Below are positions 21,502-28,922 of a DNA stretch of 64,000 bases, one piece after another (position 1 is the first letter of the stretch; each line of letters opens with the position of its first letter). The position numbers were made by a program, and so were the translations under genes. The DNA is from Agromyces allii. GTDB taxonomy: Bacteria; Actinomycetota; Actinomycetes; Actinomycetales; Microbacteriaceae. The stretch covers positions 62,001 through 126,000 of the forward strand of contig NZ_WBIN01000006.1 of NCBI RefSeq assembly GCF_009749385.1. Direction: 5' to 3'. Under the pieces are notes generated by a model that did no database searches, was not told the origin of the DNA, and worked only from the letters and a program-made list of their open reading frames with translations.

Positions 21502-22563
21502 CTACGGACGAGGGAACGCCTCGCTCTCGTCGATGCGATACAGGTTCGCTCGAGCGAGCGTCCGACCGACGACTGTCAGGCCGAACGCGGACGGAATCTG
21601 GCCCCACCACTCCGCGATTGGACCGAGGGCGGGCATTGCCCGGATTCGCCGCATGAGTTCGGCGTGCGCATCGGCGTCCTGCTGCCCAAGGCCGAAGTCT
21701 CGCTTCGCGCCTTCGACGATTGCGTCGATCAGGTCTTGCGGTTGGCCAGCGAATTGGACGCGCAGGCTCTCTTCGTCGAGCGTACGTACTCGGATCTTGC
21801 CGGGAATCAGATCATGCGGCCCGATCAGTTCCCCCCACCTCATGTCGGGAAATGCGCCGCCGATCGTGGTCGGCGCGGCGGCGGCATCAGCGCCTGGCGC
21901 CAGGAATCCCGGCATTCGTTCCGCGACGTATGTATCGAAGTCCTTCATGCTCGATAGCGTGTTCAGACGCACGGCGTCGAGAATGTCGAGGTGATCGAGC
22001 CAGTCTGAGCCCATTGGAAGAGGCCCGTCCAAGAGTGAGGCGAGCGCTTTGTCGTATGCGTCGAGCCCGCCTGAGATGTCGAATCCCGGCCGCCACCCGG
22101 TCAGTGCGACAAACACAGTCAAGCCGCGTAAGGCTTCGTCGTCCACTCGATCCACGATCTCGATGGAGCGCTCGATTCCGGCGAGCTTGGGGCGATCACG
22201 CGGGTGCTCTGCGCGGTCCTTCAGGAGCGCGGTGAGCATGTCATAGTCCGCCTCCCGCTCGGTCGAAGCCGCCGCCTCCTGCGCCTTCTTGAGCGCGCGT
22301 ATGAAGGCAGGATCTGCGAACGCATCGAGCAGACCATGCTCGGCGAGGGACGGGATCAGACGGCCCTCGAAGGCCTGCAGCCGGAGCTCGAGCGTCGCTC
22401 GTGCTTGCTGTTCGTGCTCGCGAGCCTGGATGACCTGCTGGTCGAACACGGTCATGAGGCTCCAGACCTCTGCGACGGTCATCCCCGTGTAGGTCACGTT
22501 GATGTCGCCCTGGACCTGCGTCGAACCCGAACCGGCGCGCTGCACCTGGCGGTCGCCGATCAT
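21502..22563 (-). CDS. LPO_1073/Vpar_1526-like protein with an N-terminal Gly/Gln motif
   Basis: A 353-residue protein. The amino end, GDRQVQRAGSGSTQVQGD followed by a predicted helix (TVAEVWSLMTVFDQQ), matches the pattern of the LPO_1073/Vpar_1526 family as I remember it; that family has no assigned function. The rest is an alpha-helical soluble domain with a charged region near residues 80-130. Its ATG overlaps the stop of the upstream 66-residue gene by 4 bases. The upstream protein ends in a very similar motif, so the two probably interact through it. There are no catalytic motifs I can name. Confidence 0.7.
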   Translation of the reverse strand: MIGDRQVQRAGSGSTQVQGDINVTYTGMTVAEVWSLMTVFDQQVIQAREHEQQARATLELRLQAFEGRLIPSLAEHGLLDAFADPAFIRALKKAQEAAASTEREADYDMLTALLKDRAEHPRDRPKLAGIERSIEIVDRVDDEALRGLTVFVALTGWRPGFDISGGLDAYDKALASLLDGPLPMGSDWLDHLDILDAVRLNTLSSMKDFDTYVAERMPGFLAPGADAAAAPTTIGGAFPDMRWGELIGPHDLIPGKIRVRTLDEESLRVQFAGQPQDLIDAIVEGAKRDFGLGQQDADAHAELMRRIRAMPALGPIAEWWGQIPSAFGLTVVGRTLARANLYRIDESEAFPRP

Positions 22564-22760
22564 TTCTCGAGGCCGTTCACGTCACGCCCAGCCTGGATCT
22601 GGGTCGAGTTGTCGCCAGCCTTCTGCTTCTGAACGACCTTGGTCTTCTTGACCATCACGCGCCAGGTGATCACGCTTCCGCCTGCTGCGCCGAGCATGAG
22701 GCCCAGCAGCATCGTCCCGAGCCCATCGAAGAACCACTCCACGTGCCTACCGCTCTCCAC
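22560..22760 (-). CDS. 66-residue single-pass membrane protein ending in a Gly/Gln motif
   Basis: The protein has a transmembrane helix at about residues 13-36 (GTMLLGLMLGAAGGSVITW), a short Lys/Arg stretch, and a C-terminal motif QKQKAGDNSTQIQAGRDV. The same kind of motif opens the next protein. A GTG start at 22760 is used. The stop overlaps the downstream ATG, so the two are coupled. It is probably a membrane anchor or receptor for the downstream protein; that pairing is inference from the shared motif and coupling. Confidence 0.7.
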   Translation of the reverse strand: MESGRHVEWFFDGLGTMLLGLMLGAAGGSVITWRVMVKKTKVVQKQKAGDNSTQIQAGRDVNGLEK

Positions 22761-23088
22761 TCGTGTGCCTGCGAGATGACCATATCTGGGACTACGCGCA
22801 CTTCGGTTTCGAAACTCGGAATGTGCTCTGTGGGTGCAGCCGCGAACAGCCGTGCAATTGCCGCCTCAGACGGGCGCGTAGAGCGTCCCAGGCGGTAGAA
22901 TTGAGACTGGGAACAGCACGCGCGAGCGGGCCATTCTCATCACATGAGCAAGCGCAGCCGGACCCCGCCAACGGGGCCGGACGGTAAGACCACCGCAGAC
23001 GACGGCAAAGGCCGGACACGTAGCGGACAAGGCGCCGTCACGAGACCAAATGCGGGCGTGTGATCCACTCTTCAGAGTCAGGATCACC
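22761..23088. promoter_or_regulatory. Divergent control region between the membrane cassette and the replication genes
   Basis: About 330 bases separate leftward and rightward gene sets and hold no supported gene. A TAGAAT box is visible near 22896, in front of the rightward genes, but no clear operator repeat is seen. Confidence 0.4.
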
Positions 23089-23343
23089 ATGTCCAACGTC
23101 ATCGGCGAGCGCCGGAAGCTTGCCACCTTCGCTGAGGCAGCCGCCTACTGCGAGGTCTCTCCCCGCTCCATCGAGAACTGGGTTTCCAAGCGCTTCATCA
23201 AGGCGTACCGGCGTCAGAACAGCCGTGAGCTGCTGGTCGACCTCGATGAACTCGAGGGCGCGTTCATCCGATTCGGTCGCACAAAGATGCGCGACGGCCG
23301 GAAGACCTCGGGCAATGTCCGGATCGTCGAGATTGTCGACTGA
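23089..23343 (+). CDS. Helix-turn-helix DNA-binding protein (excisionase- or AlpA-like)
   Basis: An 84-residue protein with a winged-helix/MerR-like pattern: TFAEAAAYCEVSPRSIENWVSKRFIKAYR, followed by a strand (RELLVDLDELEGAF). Such proteins act as excisionases or as activators of replication genes in integrative elements. The ATG at 23089 has AGGA six bases upstream; the open frame starts earlier without a ribosome-binding site. It leads a rightward operon of coupled genes (37-residue ORF, primase, ATPase) and could regulate it. Confidence 0.8.
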   Translation: MSNVIGERRKLATFAEAAAYCEVSPRSIENWVSKRFIKAYRRQNSRELLVDLDELEGAFIRFGRTKMRDGRKTSGNVRIVEIVD

Positions 23344-23456
23344 TGAGCGCGCCGACGATCGTCCTCACCGATGCGCAGTGCATCAGGGTCGCCGCGCTGC
23401 TCAGCCTCGTACCCCCGAAGCCGCCCATCGCGGAGCAGGAGGCCGACCATGGTTGA
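23343..23456 (+). CDS. 37-residue coupled ORF between the HTH gene and the primase gene
   Basis: ATG at 23343 overlaps the preceding stop (TGATG), and its own stop lies 5 bases past the next start, at 23449. It encodes MSAPTIVLTDAQCIRVAALL plus a Pro/Glu-rich tail. No family is recognised. Either it is a real small protein or it serves to pass ribosomes from the HTH gene to the primase gene. Confidence 0.5.
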   Translation: MSAPTIVLTDAQCIRVAALLSLVPPKPPIAEQEADHG

Positions 23457-24324
23457 GATCGTGACCGCTGGCGAGCGCCAGGTCATCGCTCCCGAGGGTC
23501 TCCTGCCGCTAATGCGCCGTGGCGTGCGTGCGTTCCCCACCCGCGCCGACAAGCGCCCGTGCTTCACCGGCTGGCAGGACTCCGCCACGGCAGACCTGTC
23601 CACGCTCGTCGCACAGGTGGAGGAGGCGGCTGGCCGCTACGGCGGGCTCGGCCTGCTCACCGGCGAGGTGGTCTCGGTGCTCGACCTCGACGGCCCGGCA
23701 GCGTTCGACGCGATGGTCGACCTCGCGGCAGAAGCCGACGACCGGTTCCCGAGGCCCGAGCAGTTGGTGGGTCGCACGCCGAGGGGAGGGTGGCACGTCT
23801 ACTACCGCTCGCCGGCCGATCCGGACGCCGACCGCAACAACGTCCGGCTGCACGACCTTCCGGTCGACTGGCGCGGCCGGGGAGGCCTGGTGCAGGCGTT
23901 CGGGGAGCGTCGGAGCCTGCAGGGTCGACTGATCCCCGCCGAGCCCGCGTGGCTGGTCCAGTGGCGCGCTGATGCTTCGCCGCGTGGTCGGAGCGCGGGG
24001 TACATCGAGCGTCAGCTGGCTAGCGCCGGTCGACCGATGACGGCGAGCCGGTACGACGCGCTGCTGCGCCGGATCGCCACCACGCCGGAGGACAGCCACA
24101 AGCGCAACAGCATGCTCTGGTGGGGTGCACGGGTCACGTGGGGCTGCTGGCTCACCACCCGACCGAGTTCGCGGCCGTCGGAGGAGTCCGTCAGGGCCGA
24201 CCTCGAGGAGGCCGGGCACGCCTGCGGGCTCGACGTCTCCGAGGTAGGCCGCACGGTCGAGAGTGCGATGGCGCAGGCTCGGCGCGACGTGTTCCGCGCG
24301 GGCCCAGACCGGGAGGCCTCTTGA
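23449..24324 (+). CDS. Bifunctional primase-polymerase (Prim-Pol) replication protein
   Basis: A 291-residue protein with an N-terminal primase-polymerase domain: the metal-binding DLDG at residues 79-82 and the downstream GGWHVYYR motif with its histidine are characteristic. The region after residue 215 resembles the helical PriCT-like tail of plasmid and phage primases. GGAGG precedes the ATG at 23449. It is coupled to the next gene by a TTGA overlap. It should start DNA synthesis on the excised circle. A local stretch near residues 225-240 looks poorly conserved. Confidence 0.85.
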   Translation: MVEIVTAGERQVIAPEGLLPLMRRGVRAFPTRADKRPCFTGWQDSATADLSTLVAQVEEAAGRYGGLGLLTGEVVSVLDLDGPAAFDAMVDLAAEADDRFPRPEQLVGRTPRGGWHVYYRSPADPDADRNNVRLHDLPVDWRGRGGLVQAFGERRSLQGRLIPAEPAWLVQWRADASPRGRSAGYIERQLASAGRPMTASRYDALLRRIATTPEDSHKRNSMLWWGARVTWGCWLTTRPSSRPSEESVRADLEEAGHACGLDVSEVGRTVESAMAQARRDVFRAGPDREAS

Positions 24325-25502
24325 ACGCCGACTGGAGCGGAGGCGGAGGCAACGTCTGGGACTTCAGTCCGACGTCGAACAACCCTGAGCCAACAGACGA
24401 GGAGCTGCGCGCAAGCACCGCCTACCGGAACGTGAGGAACCAGGAGCGGACGAGGATACTGGTGCGCGCCGACCTCAACCTCGAGGCGGGTGGCGAGCCG
24501 GAGATCCTGTCGGCGAGCGATATCGAGGACGAGACCGTCGAGATCCCGAGCATCGGGTTGATCGAGGGCAAGCTCGACGAGCAGGGCAGGCCCTGCCACC
24601 TCTTCTACGGAGGCGCGCTGAACGGCATGCATGCCCGTGGCGGGGCCATGAAGACCAATATCGGTCTGTTCATCGGTCTGCAGGAGGCGAGGAAGGCCAA
24701 CGCCTTCCTCGATTACAACCGCGAGCTCAGCAAGTCCGAGTTCAAGCGGCGGCTGCGCCTGTTCGGCGCGACCGACGACGAGCTTGTGCGGTCGGTCTAC
24801 TTCCGGCCGTCCGGGAATCCCGCAAAGGACCTGCTGGCGATGAAGAGGCACATCGCTGGCCTCGGAGTGCCGCTCACCTTCGCGATGTTCGACGCGCTCA
24901 ACAAGATCATGCAGGGGTTGAACCCGAATGACACCGCAGACGTGATCGCCGCACTCGCCAGCAGCGCCGACCTGGTGACGGAGGCCTGGCCGATGGTCGC
25001 CGCGAACATGCTCGATCACATCGCAAAGGGCGCGCCTGAGGCGCTGATGCCGACCGGCAGCGCCGCGAAGTACAACGCAGTGCAGGGTGCGCAGTACCTC
25101 GTGAAGAAGGTAGTCCCGTCGAGCGTGGACACCGACGGATACTCCACCATCACGTGCACGAAGGATCAGCGCGCCTACTACCGCGAGGGGGAGGTGGTCG
25201 CCCGATTCAACATGGGCCCGCATGGCTTCAAGCTGATCGCTCCCACCGATCAGGACCAGTCGGAGGCCGAGCACCTGCTCAAGGCGCGCACGAAGATCGT
25301 CGAGGTCCTGAAGGAGAAGGGCGAGTTGAGCGCGAGCACCTTGAGGAACCAGTGCGGCGGGCGCTCGGAGTGGCACGTGCAGGCGCGTGCCGACATGGTG
25401 AACGCCGACCAGTTGGAGTGGCGTAAGCAGGGGAAGCAGGTCTTTTACCGGCTGAAGGACCCAGACGCGTGGCTGAGCGTGGACCTCGGAGCCGCCCAAT
25501 GA
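24321..25502 (+). CDS. Divergent AAA_25/RecA-like ATPase-related replication protein
   Basis: A 393-residue protein translated from a TTG that overlaps the primase stop, with GGGAGG four bases before. Its central part follows the RepA/AAA_25 helicase-like fold used with Prim-Pol proteins: a Walker A position, a DYNREL strand, a Walker B-like FAMFDALNK, and a LDHIAKGAPE...GSAAKYNAVQGA segment. The P-loop is not canonical: the fit is ARGGAMKT, with Met in place of the Gly before Lys. A winged-helix tail (KTKIVEVLKEKGELS onward) follows. It probably loads or acts as helicase with the primase, though ATP use is uncertain. Confidence 0.7.
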   Translation: MNADWSGGGGNVWDFSPTSNNPEPTDEELRASTAYRNVRNQERTRILVRADLNLEAGGEPEILSASDIEDETVEIPSIGLIEGKLDEQGRPCHLFYGGALNGMHARGGAMKTNIGLFIGLQEARKANAFLDYNRELSKSEFKRRLRLFGATDDELVRSVYFRPSGNPAKDLLAMKRHIAGLGVPLTFAMFDALNKIMQGLNPNDTADVIAALASSADLVTEAWPMVAANMLDHIAKGAPEALMPTGSAAKYNAVQGAQYLVKKVVPSSVDTDGYSTITCTKDQRAYYREGEVVARFNMGPHGFKLIAPTDQDQSEAEHLLKARTKIVEVLKEKGELSASTLRNQCGGRSEWHVQARADMVNADQLEWRKQGKQVFYRLKDPDAWLSVDLGAAQ

Positions 25503-25506
25503 ACCT

Positions 25507-25662
25507 CCCGTTCCCGTTCCCTATATCGACATGGGAACGGGAATGGGAAAGGAACGGCAGGCTCCCATTAATGCGTAATGCGCTCGCCCACGGCTTCTTC
25601 TCCACCTCAGCTCCCACCTTCATCCATTCCCATCATGAATATCTACGAACGGGAACGGGAAC
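25507..25662. repeat. GGGAAC repeat cluster (candidate replication origin)
   Basis: Two CCCGTT units at 25507-25521 are followed by GGGAACGGGAATGGGAA at 25533-25549, a GGAACGG at 25551, and two GGGAAC units at 25651-25662. The units are direct on one strand and inverted on the other, around an AT-containing spacer. They lie right after the replication genes, where iterons would be expected. No gene is supported from 25503 to 25852. Confidence 0.55.
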
Positions 25663-25852
25663 GATGGTCTCTACCGATCCACGCACCACCCAGGATCACA
25701 GGGGAGCGAGTCGCGAACGGCGGCTGGAGTCGTCCGGTCCCGCGACCGCGTGACCTCCTCCATGATCTCCAAATCTTGAGAAACACGCCTGGCCCAGCCG
25801 CGTACTTTGACGCTACGGAAGCACCTGCCCCTGATGCTGGAAGACGCATGCG

Positions 25853-26227
25853 CTACCTCGCGGAATTCGCCTCGTTTTTCCTTAGGGCGTCCTTGATCTC
25901 ATGCTCGGAGACTTCTGCTGCATCTGCCCGTGCCTTTTCATGCTCGCGATCGCGGAGCTCGTCACTCCATCCAAACCAGTGCGCCAGGGTTGCGATCCAT
26001 TCAGGGATGTCGGACGGGTCATCTCGGTCCTCCGCCGGCACGCGAAACTGCTGGTCGTACAACGCACGGACGAGCCGACGGAACAGTCTTTTCTGTTCAT
26101 CAAGCGTGGCGTCGCGAGCTGATGCAATCTCTTCGTCGACTGATGTTGACGACCCAAGTTCCTTGCCCCATACCGGGGCTTCACCGGAGGGCTTTAGCAG
26201 TACCGCATTTGATTTCTTGGTGCTCAT
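25853..26227 (-). CDS. Hypothetical 124-residue helical protein
   Basis: A Lys/Asp/Glu-rich soluble protein with no signal peptide, transmembrane segment or family I can name. The central FGWSDELRDREHEKARADAAE region is strongly helical. It begins at ATG 26227 and ends near the repeat cluster, transcribed away from the following membrane-protein gene. Its base composition is lower in GC than the host genes. Gene status rests on the open frame, start and spacing only. Confidence 0.5.
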   Translation of the reverse strand: MSTKKSNAVLLKPSGEAPVWGKELGSSTSVDEEIASARDATLDEQKRLFRRLVRALYDQQFRVPAEDRDDPSDIPEWIATLAHWFGWSDELRDREHEKARADAAEVSEHEIKDALRKNEANSAR

Positions 26228-26559
26228 GACTGATAAGTAAATCGGGTTCCGTGCTCGGTCGCTGGCGAATCTTGCCGATCGCTACACAGGTTGTCTTGTC
26301 AATGCCCGGCAGGACGGCGGACTGCTGGTCGGCGAGCGAGCATAGCGCACTGGGTCGCCCGCCCGCAGGTACCACGAGAACACGTTCTGAACGCCCCACG
26401 AGTGAGAGTGTCTCGAAGGTACGTCGCCCGCGCGGCCGATACATTTACTCCGTGCCCGCCGCGCGAATCCGACTAAGAGCGTCAGCATGGACTCGCGTGC
26501 GCCGACCGAGGTCTAGTGCACCTTCACCGCGAAGTGGTCGAGGTCGGCTCGTTGTACGC
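26228..26559. other. Intergenic stretch without a supported gene
   Basis: An open frame reads through here into the next gene, but its composition (Arg/Pro/Ser-rich) and lack of a ribosome-binding site argue against translation. I see nothing else. Confidence 0.4.
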
Positions 26560-27477
26560 ATGGGGCGTTGGCTGCTACTGATCGCATCGGTAGTTGCGAT
26601 CATCCCGCTCGCGTTGTTTGTCTTCCCGCCCGCGCCGCCGGGGCCTCCCCCCGTCGGACTCGGCTTCTTCCACATCGTCGGGAATGTAAAGGCGATTGAA
26701 TACCGCGTGCAAGGCCCGCGCCATGCCGTCGTCTTGACTGTTGGCGCAGACGTCGAGGAGCTCTCGTTCTCATTGAACACCTCGCTCGTGATGAGAATTG
26801 TGCCCAGCAGTGACATCCCCGACGTCTGGTCTGGGAACAACCTGACGGATGACGCCTGTTGGTCGATCTACCAGACAGCCTCGCGATGGCCGGTCCTCGA
26901 ACGCTCACAAGACTCCGAGTGCGCGAACTCGAATGAAATCCGGCTCAGTTGGCCAGCTCACAACCTGGGTACGGCAGGTCCATACGCGTGGTCGTATAGC
27001 CCTCCTACCTTCATCTCGGTGGACCGACGTGTCATCGTTGACGGCAAATTCGAAGAGCTACCGGAGCGGTCGCCCGTGATAATGACGACCGCCTACAGTC
27101 TTGATCTTGACGAGCTGCGACTTAGCTATCTTCTAAAGACGCGCGACGCCTTCTCATTGCGGAAGGCAACCCTTTTTCCGTCGTCGGGCAGCACGTGTGT
27201 CTCGAAGGACACGTCAAGCGTTGTCTCAAATTGGGACTGTGCAATTACTGGAACACAAGACACAGCTATCGAGTCGGAGATAGATTTCTCCGTTCCCGCC
27301 TCCTACGCGGTCTGGGAACGAACGGGCTATCAAGAGGAAAAGGAGGCGATGTTGCTTGTCTTGGGCGCGCTGCTCGGCCTCGTCGGCGGTGGGATCTACG
27401 CGGAGCTCCAAGCGCTTGACAGGGATCGCGAAGCGCGAAGTAGAGATCCTCGCCGTCAACCAAGAACGCAGCGATGA
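26560..27477 (+). CDS. Membrane-anchored hypothetical protein with two terminal helices
   Basis: A 305-residue protein starting at the ATG at 26560. A hydrophobic segment (WLLLIASVVAIIPLALFVF) is at residues 3-21, followed by a Pro-rich spacer and a large extracytoplasmic domain of about 220 residues with four cysteines that could form disulfides. A second helix (AMLLVLGALLGLVGGGIYA) is near residues 265-285, and a short basic cytoplasmic tail follows. No family is recognised. It could be a surface exclusion or immunity protein of the element; that is speculation from topology and location. Confidence 0.55.
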   Translation: MGRWLLLIASVVAIIPLALFVFPPAPPGPPPVGLGFFHIVGNVKAIEYRVQGPRHAVVLTVGADVEELSFSLNTSLVMRIVPSSDIPDVWSGNNLTDDACWSIYQTASRWPVLERSQDSECANSNEIRLSWPAHNLGTAGPYAWSYSPPTFISVDRRVIVDGKFEELPERSPVIMTTAYSLDLDELRLSYLLKTRDAFSLRKATLFPSSGSTCVSKDTSSVVSNWDCAITGTQDTAIESEIDFSVPASYAVWERTGYQEEKEAMLLVLGALLGLVGGGIYAELQALDRDREARSRDPRRQPRTQR

Positions 27478-27510
27478 CGGTCCCCGGGTCTAGTGACGGT
27501 CCCCGGGTCT
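27475..27510 (+). repeat. Tandem 17-bp repeat
   Basis: TGACGGTCCCCGGGTCT occurs at 27475-27491 and again at 27494-27510. The first copy overlaps the stop codon region of the preceding gene. Function unknown. Confidence 0.6.
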
Positions 27511-27984
27511 TTAGTAGCCGTAGCCTCGGCGTCCTCGATTATCCGCCGTCTTGCTGACCACGTGCGCGCCGGTCGACGACTCGCGTTAACTGCAGCGAAA
27601 CTCGCCAGCTGATGGCACTTGCAACTTGATTGAGGGCCTCAAATCCGCATCAACGTGGCTGATTTGGAAAGGCGACGGGGACGGTCCTCTATGCCGCCAA
27701 GAGTTGTGATCCAGTGCAGGCGGCACGTGCTTGGTGGTTTCTGTATCGGCTGAAGATCGAGCACCTGGGGCAAAGGTGCAGTCTCGCTTCACCGCCGAAG
27801 CGCCAACCGAAAGTGACTAATGGTTGAAGATCGCTGAGTATCTCTACCAAGAGAAATAGATCACCGCTACTGCGGCGGACTCACCCGAAACAGCGAACTC
27901 ATCCGAAACATAGGAGCGCGCGGTGATCTCAGCGTGCAGGAGGACCTCGACCGGTCGGGTGGGTTAAGCGGTTGAGACCATGCA
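27511..27984. other. AT-richer intergenic stretch with a second short repeat
   Basis: No gene is supported. ACTCACCCGAAACA at 27879-27892 and ACTCATCCGAAACA at 27897-27910 are near-identical 14-mers 18 bases apart. Nothing else is recognised. Confidence 0.4.
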
Positions 27985-28209
27985 TCAGAACCGTCGAGGA
28001 GAGCCCTGGCGAGCGAGTCGGTAGGCCTCGAAGTCGAACAGACCGTTCGCGTCGAGGGGCGAGCGCGGCAGCCGCCCCGCTGGCCGGTACGCCGTCAGGT
28101 CGATCGTCACGCTCGCCGGAGCGCCCGAGGCGGTGACTGAGATAGAGAGCGCAGCGGGCGAACCTCCGGCGGGTGTGGGCGGGCTCGAGGTAGTGCCGGT
28201 CGTGCTCAT
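27985..28209 (-). CDS. 74-residue hypothetical protein
   Basis: The ATG at 28209 has an AAGGAG 6-7 bases upstream, which decides the start against the longer open frame. The protein is Ser/Thr/Pro/Gly-rich at the beginning, then has two probable strands (AALSISVTAS, ASVTIDLTAY) and a C-terminal NGLFDFEAYRLARQG. There is no signal peptide, and no family is recognised. It is in the same direction as the STAND-like gene 0.7 kb upstream. Confidence 0.55.
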   Translation of the reverse strand: MSTTGTTSSPPTPAGGSPAALSISVTASGAPASVTIDLTAYRPAGRLPRSPLDANGLFDFEAYRLARQGSPRRF

Positions 28210-28922
28210 GATGATCTCCTTCATCGTGTGCGGGTGCTTCTCGGTGTCCCGCTTCTCCAGGGCGACGCTCACGCGCCAGCGCGAGCCCGGCTGCCGTTGA
28301 ACCGCGCGAGGCGCTCGGCCCGACGCTGCTCGGCCGCACGGCCCCGCTCCCACCCGGCCGCGGAAGTATGCCGATCGGAGGCCAGAGCCTCGGCGTGCCG
28401 GGCGCAGAGCGAGGCTGACGGGCTCATAGCCGGCCCGTTGCACTCGACGCTGGTCACTTCGCGGGTCCGTGGCACGGAGGTCGCGTCCGCCTGCGAGGAG
28501 GCGGGAAGTCACGTCCGGCCGCGCCCCTCGTGAGCGGTGAGCAGCGACAGGGGTAGTGGTCGCCATGGCGGGAATCGTACGCGTGCAAGGATCCTGCCAC
28601 CAGGTCCTGTAGCAGAATGACAGGCTCCTGGAGCTGCCTGCAGCAGGCTTTTTGGGAGCAACAATCGATGGATACGCCAACGAACTGGTCAGAACGCGTG
28701 ACGTAGTACGCTCCACAAAGCAATCCGTTTGCCCGACTCGTTCACCGTGCGCAATGCCGGCTCCCTAAACTGCGGCGTCACGCGGTTCGATGCCACACCT
28801 AGCTCATCTCGAAGTTTCTCGGTGTCGTGTCCAGCTAGATTGTTGATTCACTGAGGGGCGTGGCACCGATTGCGGGGTGGCGCCTGTGTTGTAGAGGTCC
28901 ACACCCCTAGCCGCTAGCGGCA
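28210..28922. other. Intergenic stretch between the 74-residue gene and the STAND-like gene
   Basis: About 700 bases with only weak open frames, none with a convincing start. A 6-bp hairpin followed by five T at 28636-28653 could be a small plus-strand terminator. The AT-rich part near 28700-28860 may hold promoters. Confidence 0.35.

Noticed and set aside
23900-24260. Possible compensated frameshift in the primase gene (a more family-like reading of GLLAHHPTEF in another frame near 24140)
   Set aside because: The main frame stays open and family alignment is loose there; two opposite indels would be needed and evidence is too thin.
28269-28427. Small minus-strand frame (starting MSPSASLCARHAEAL)
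   Set aside because: No ribosome-binding site, Arg/Ala composition typical of chance frames, and no supporting context.
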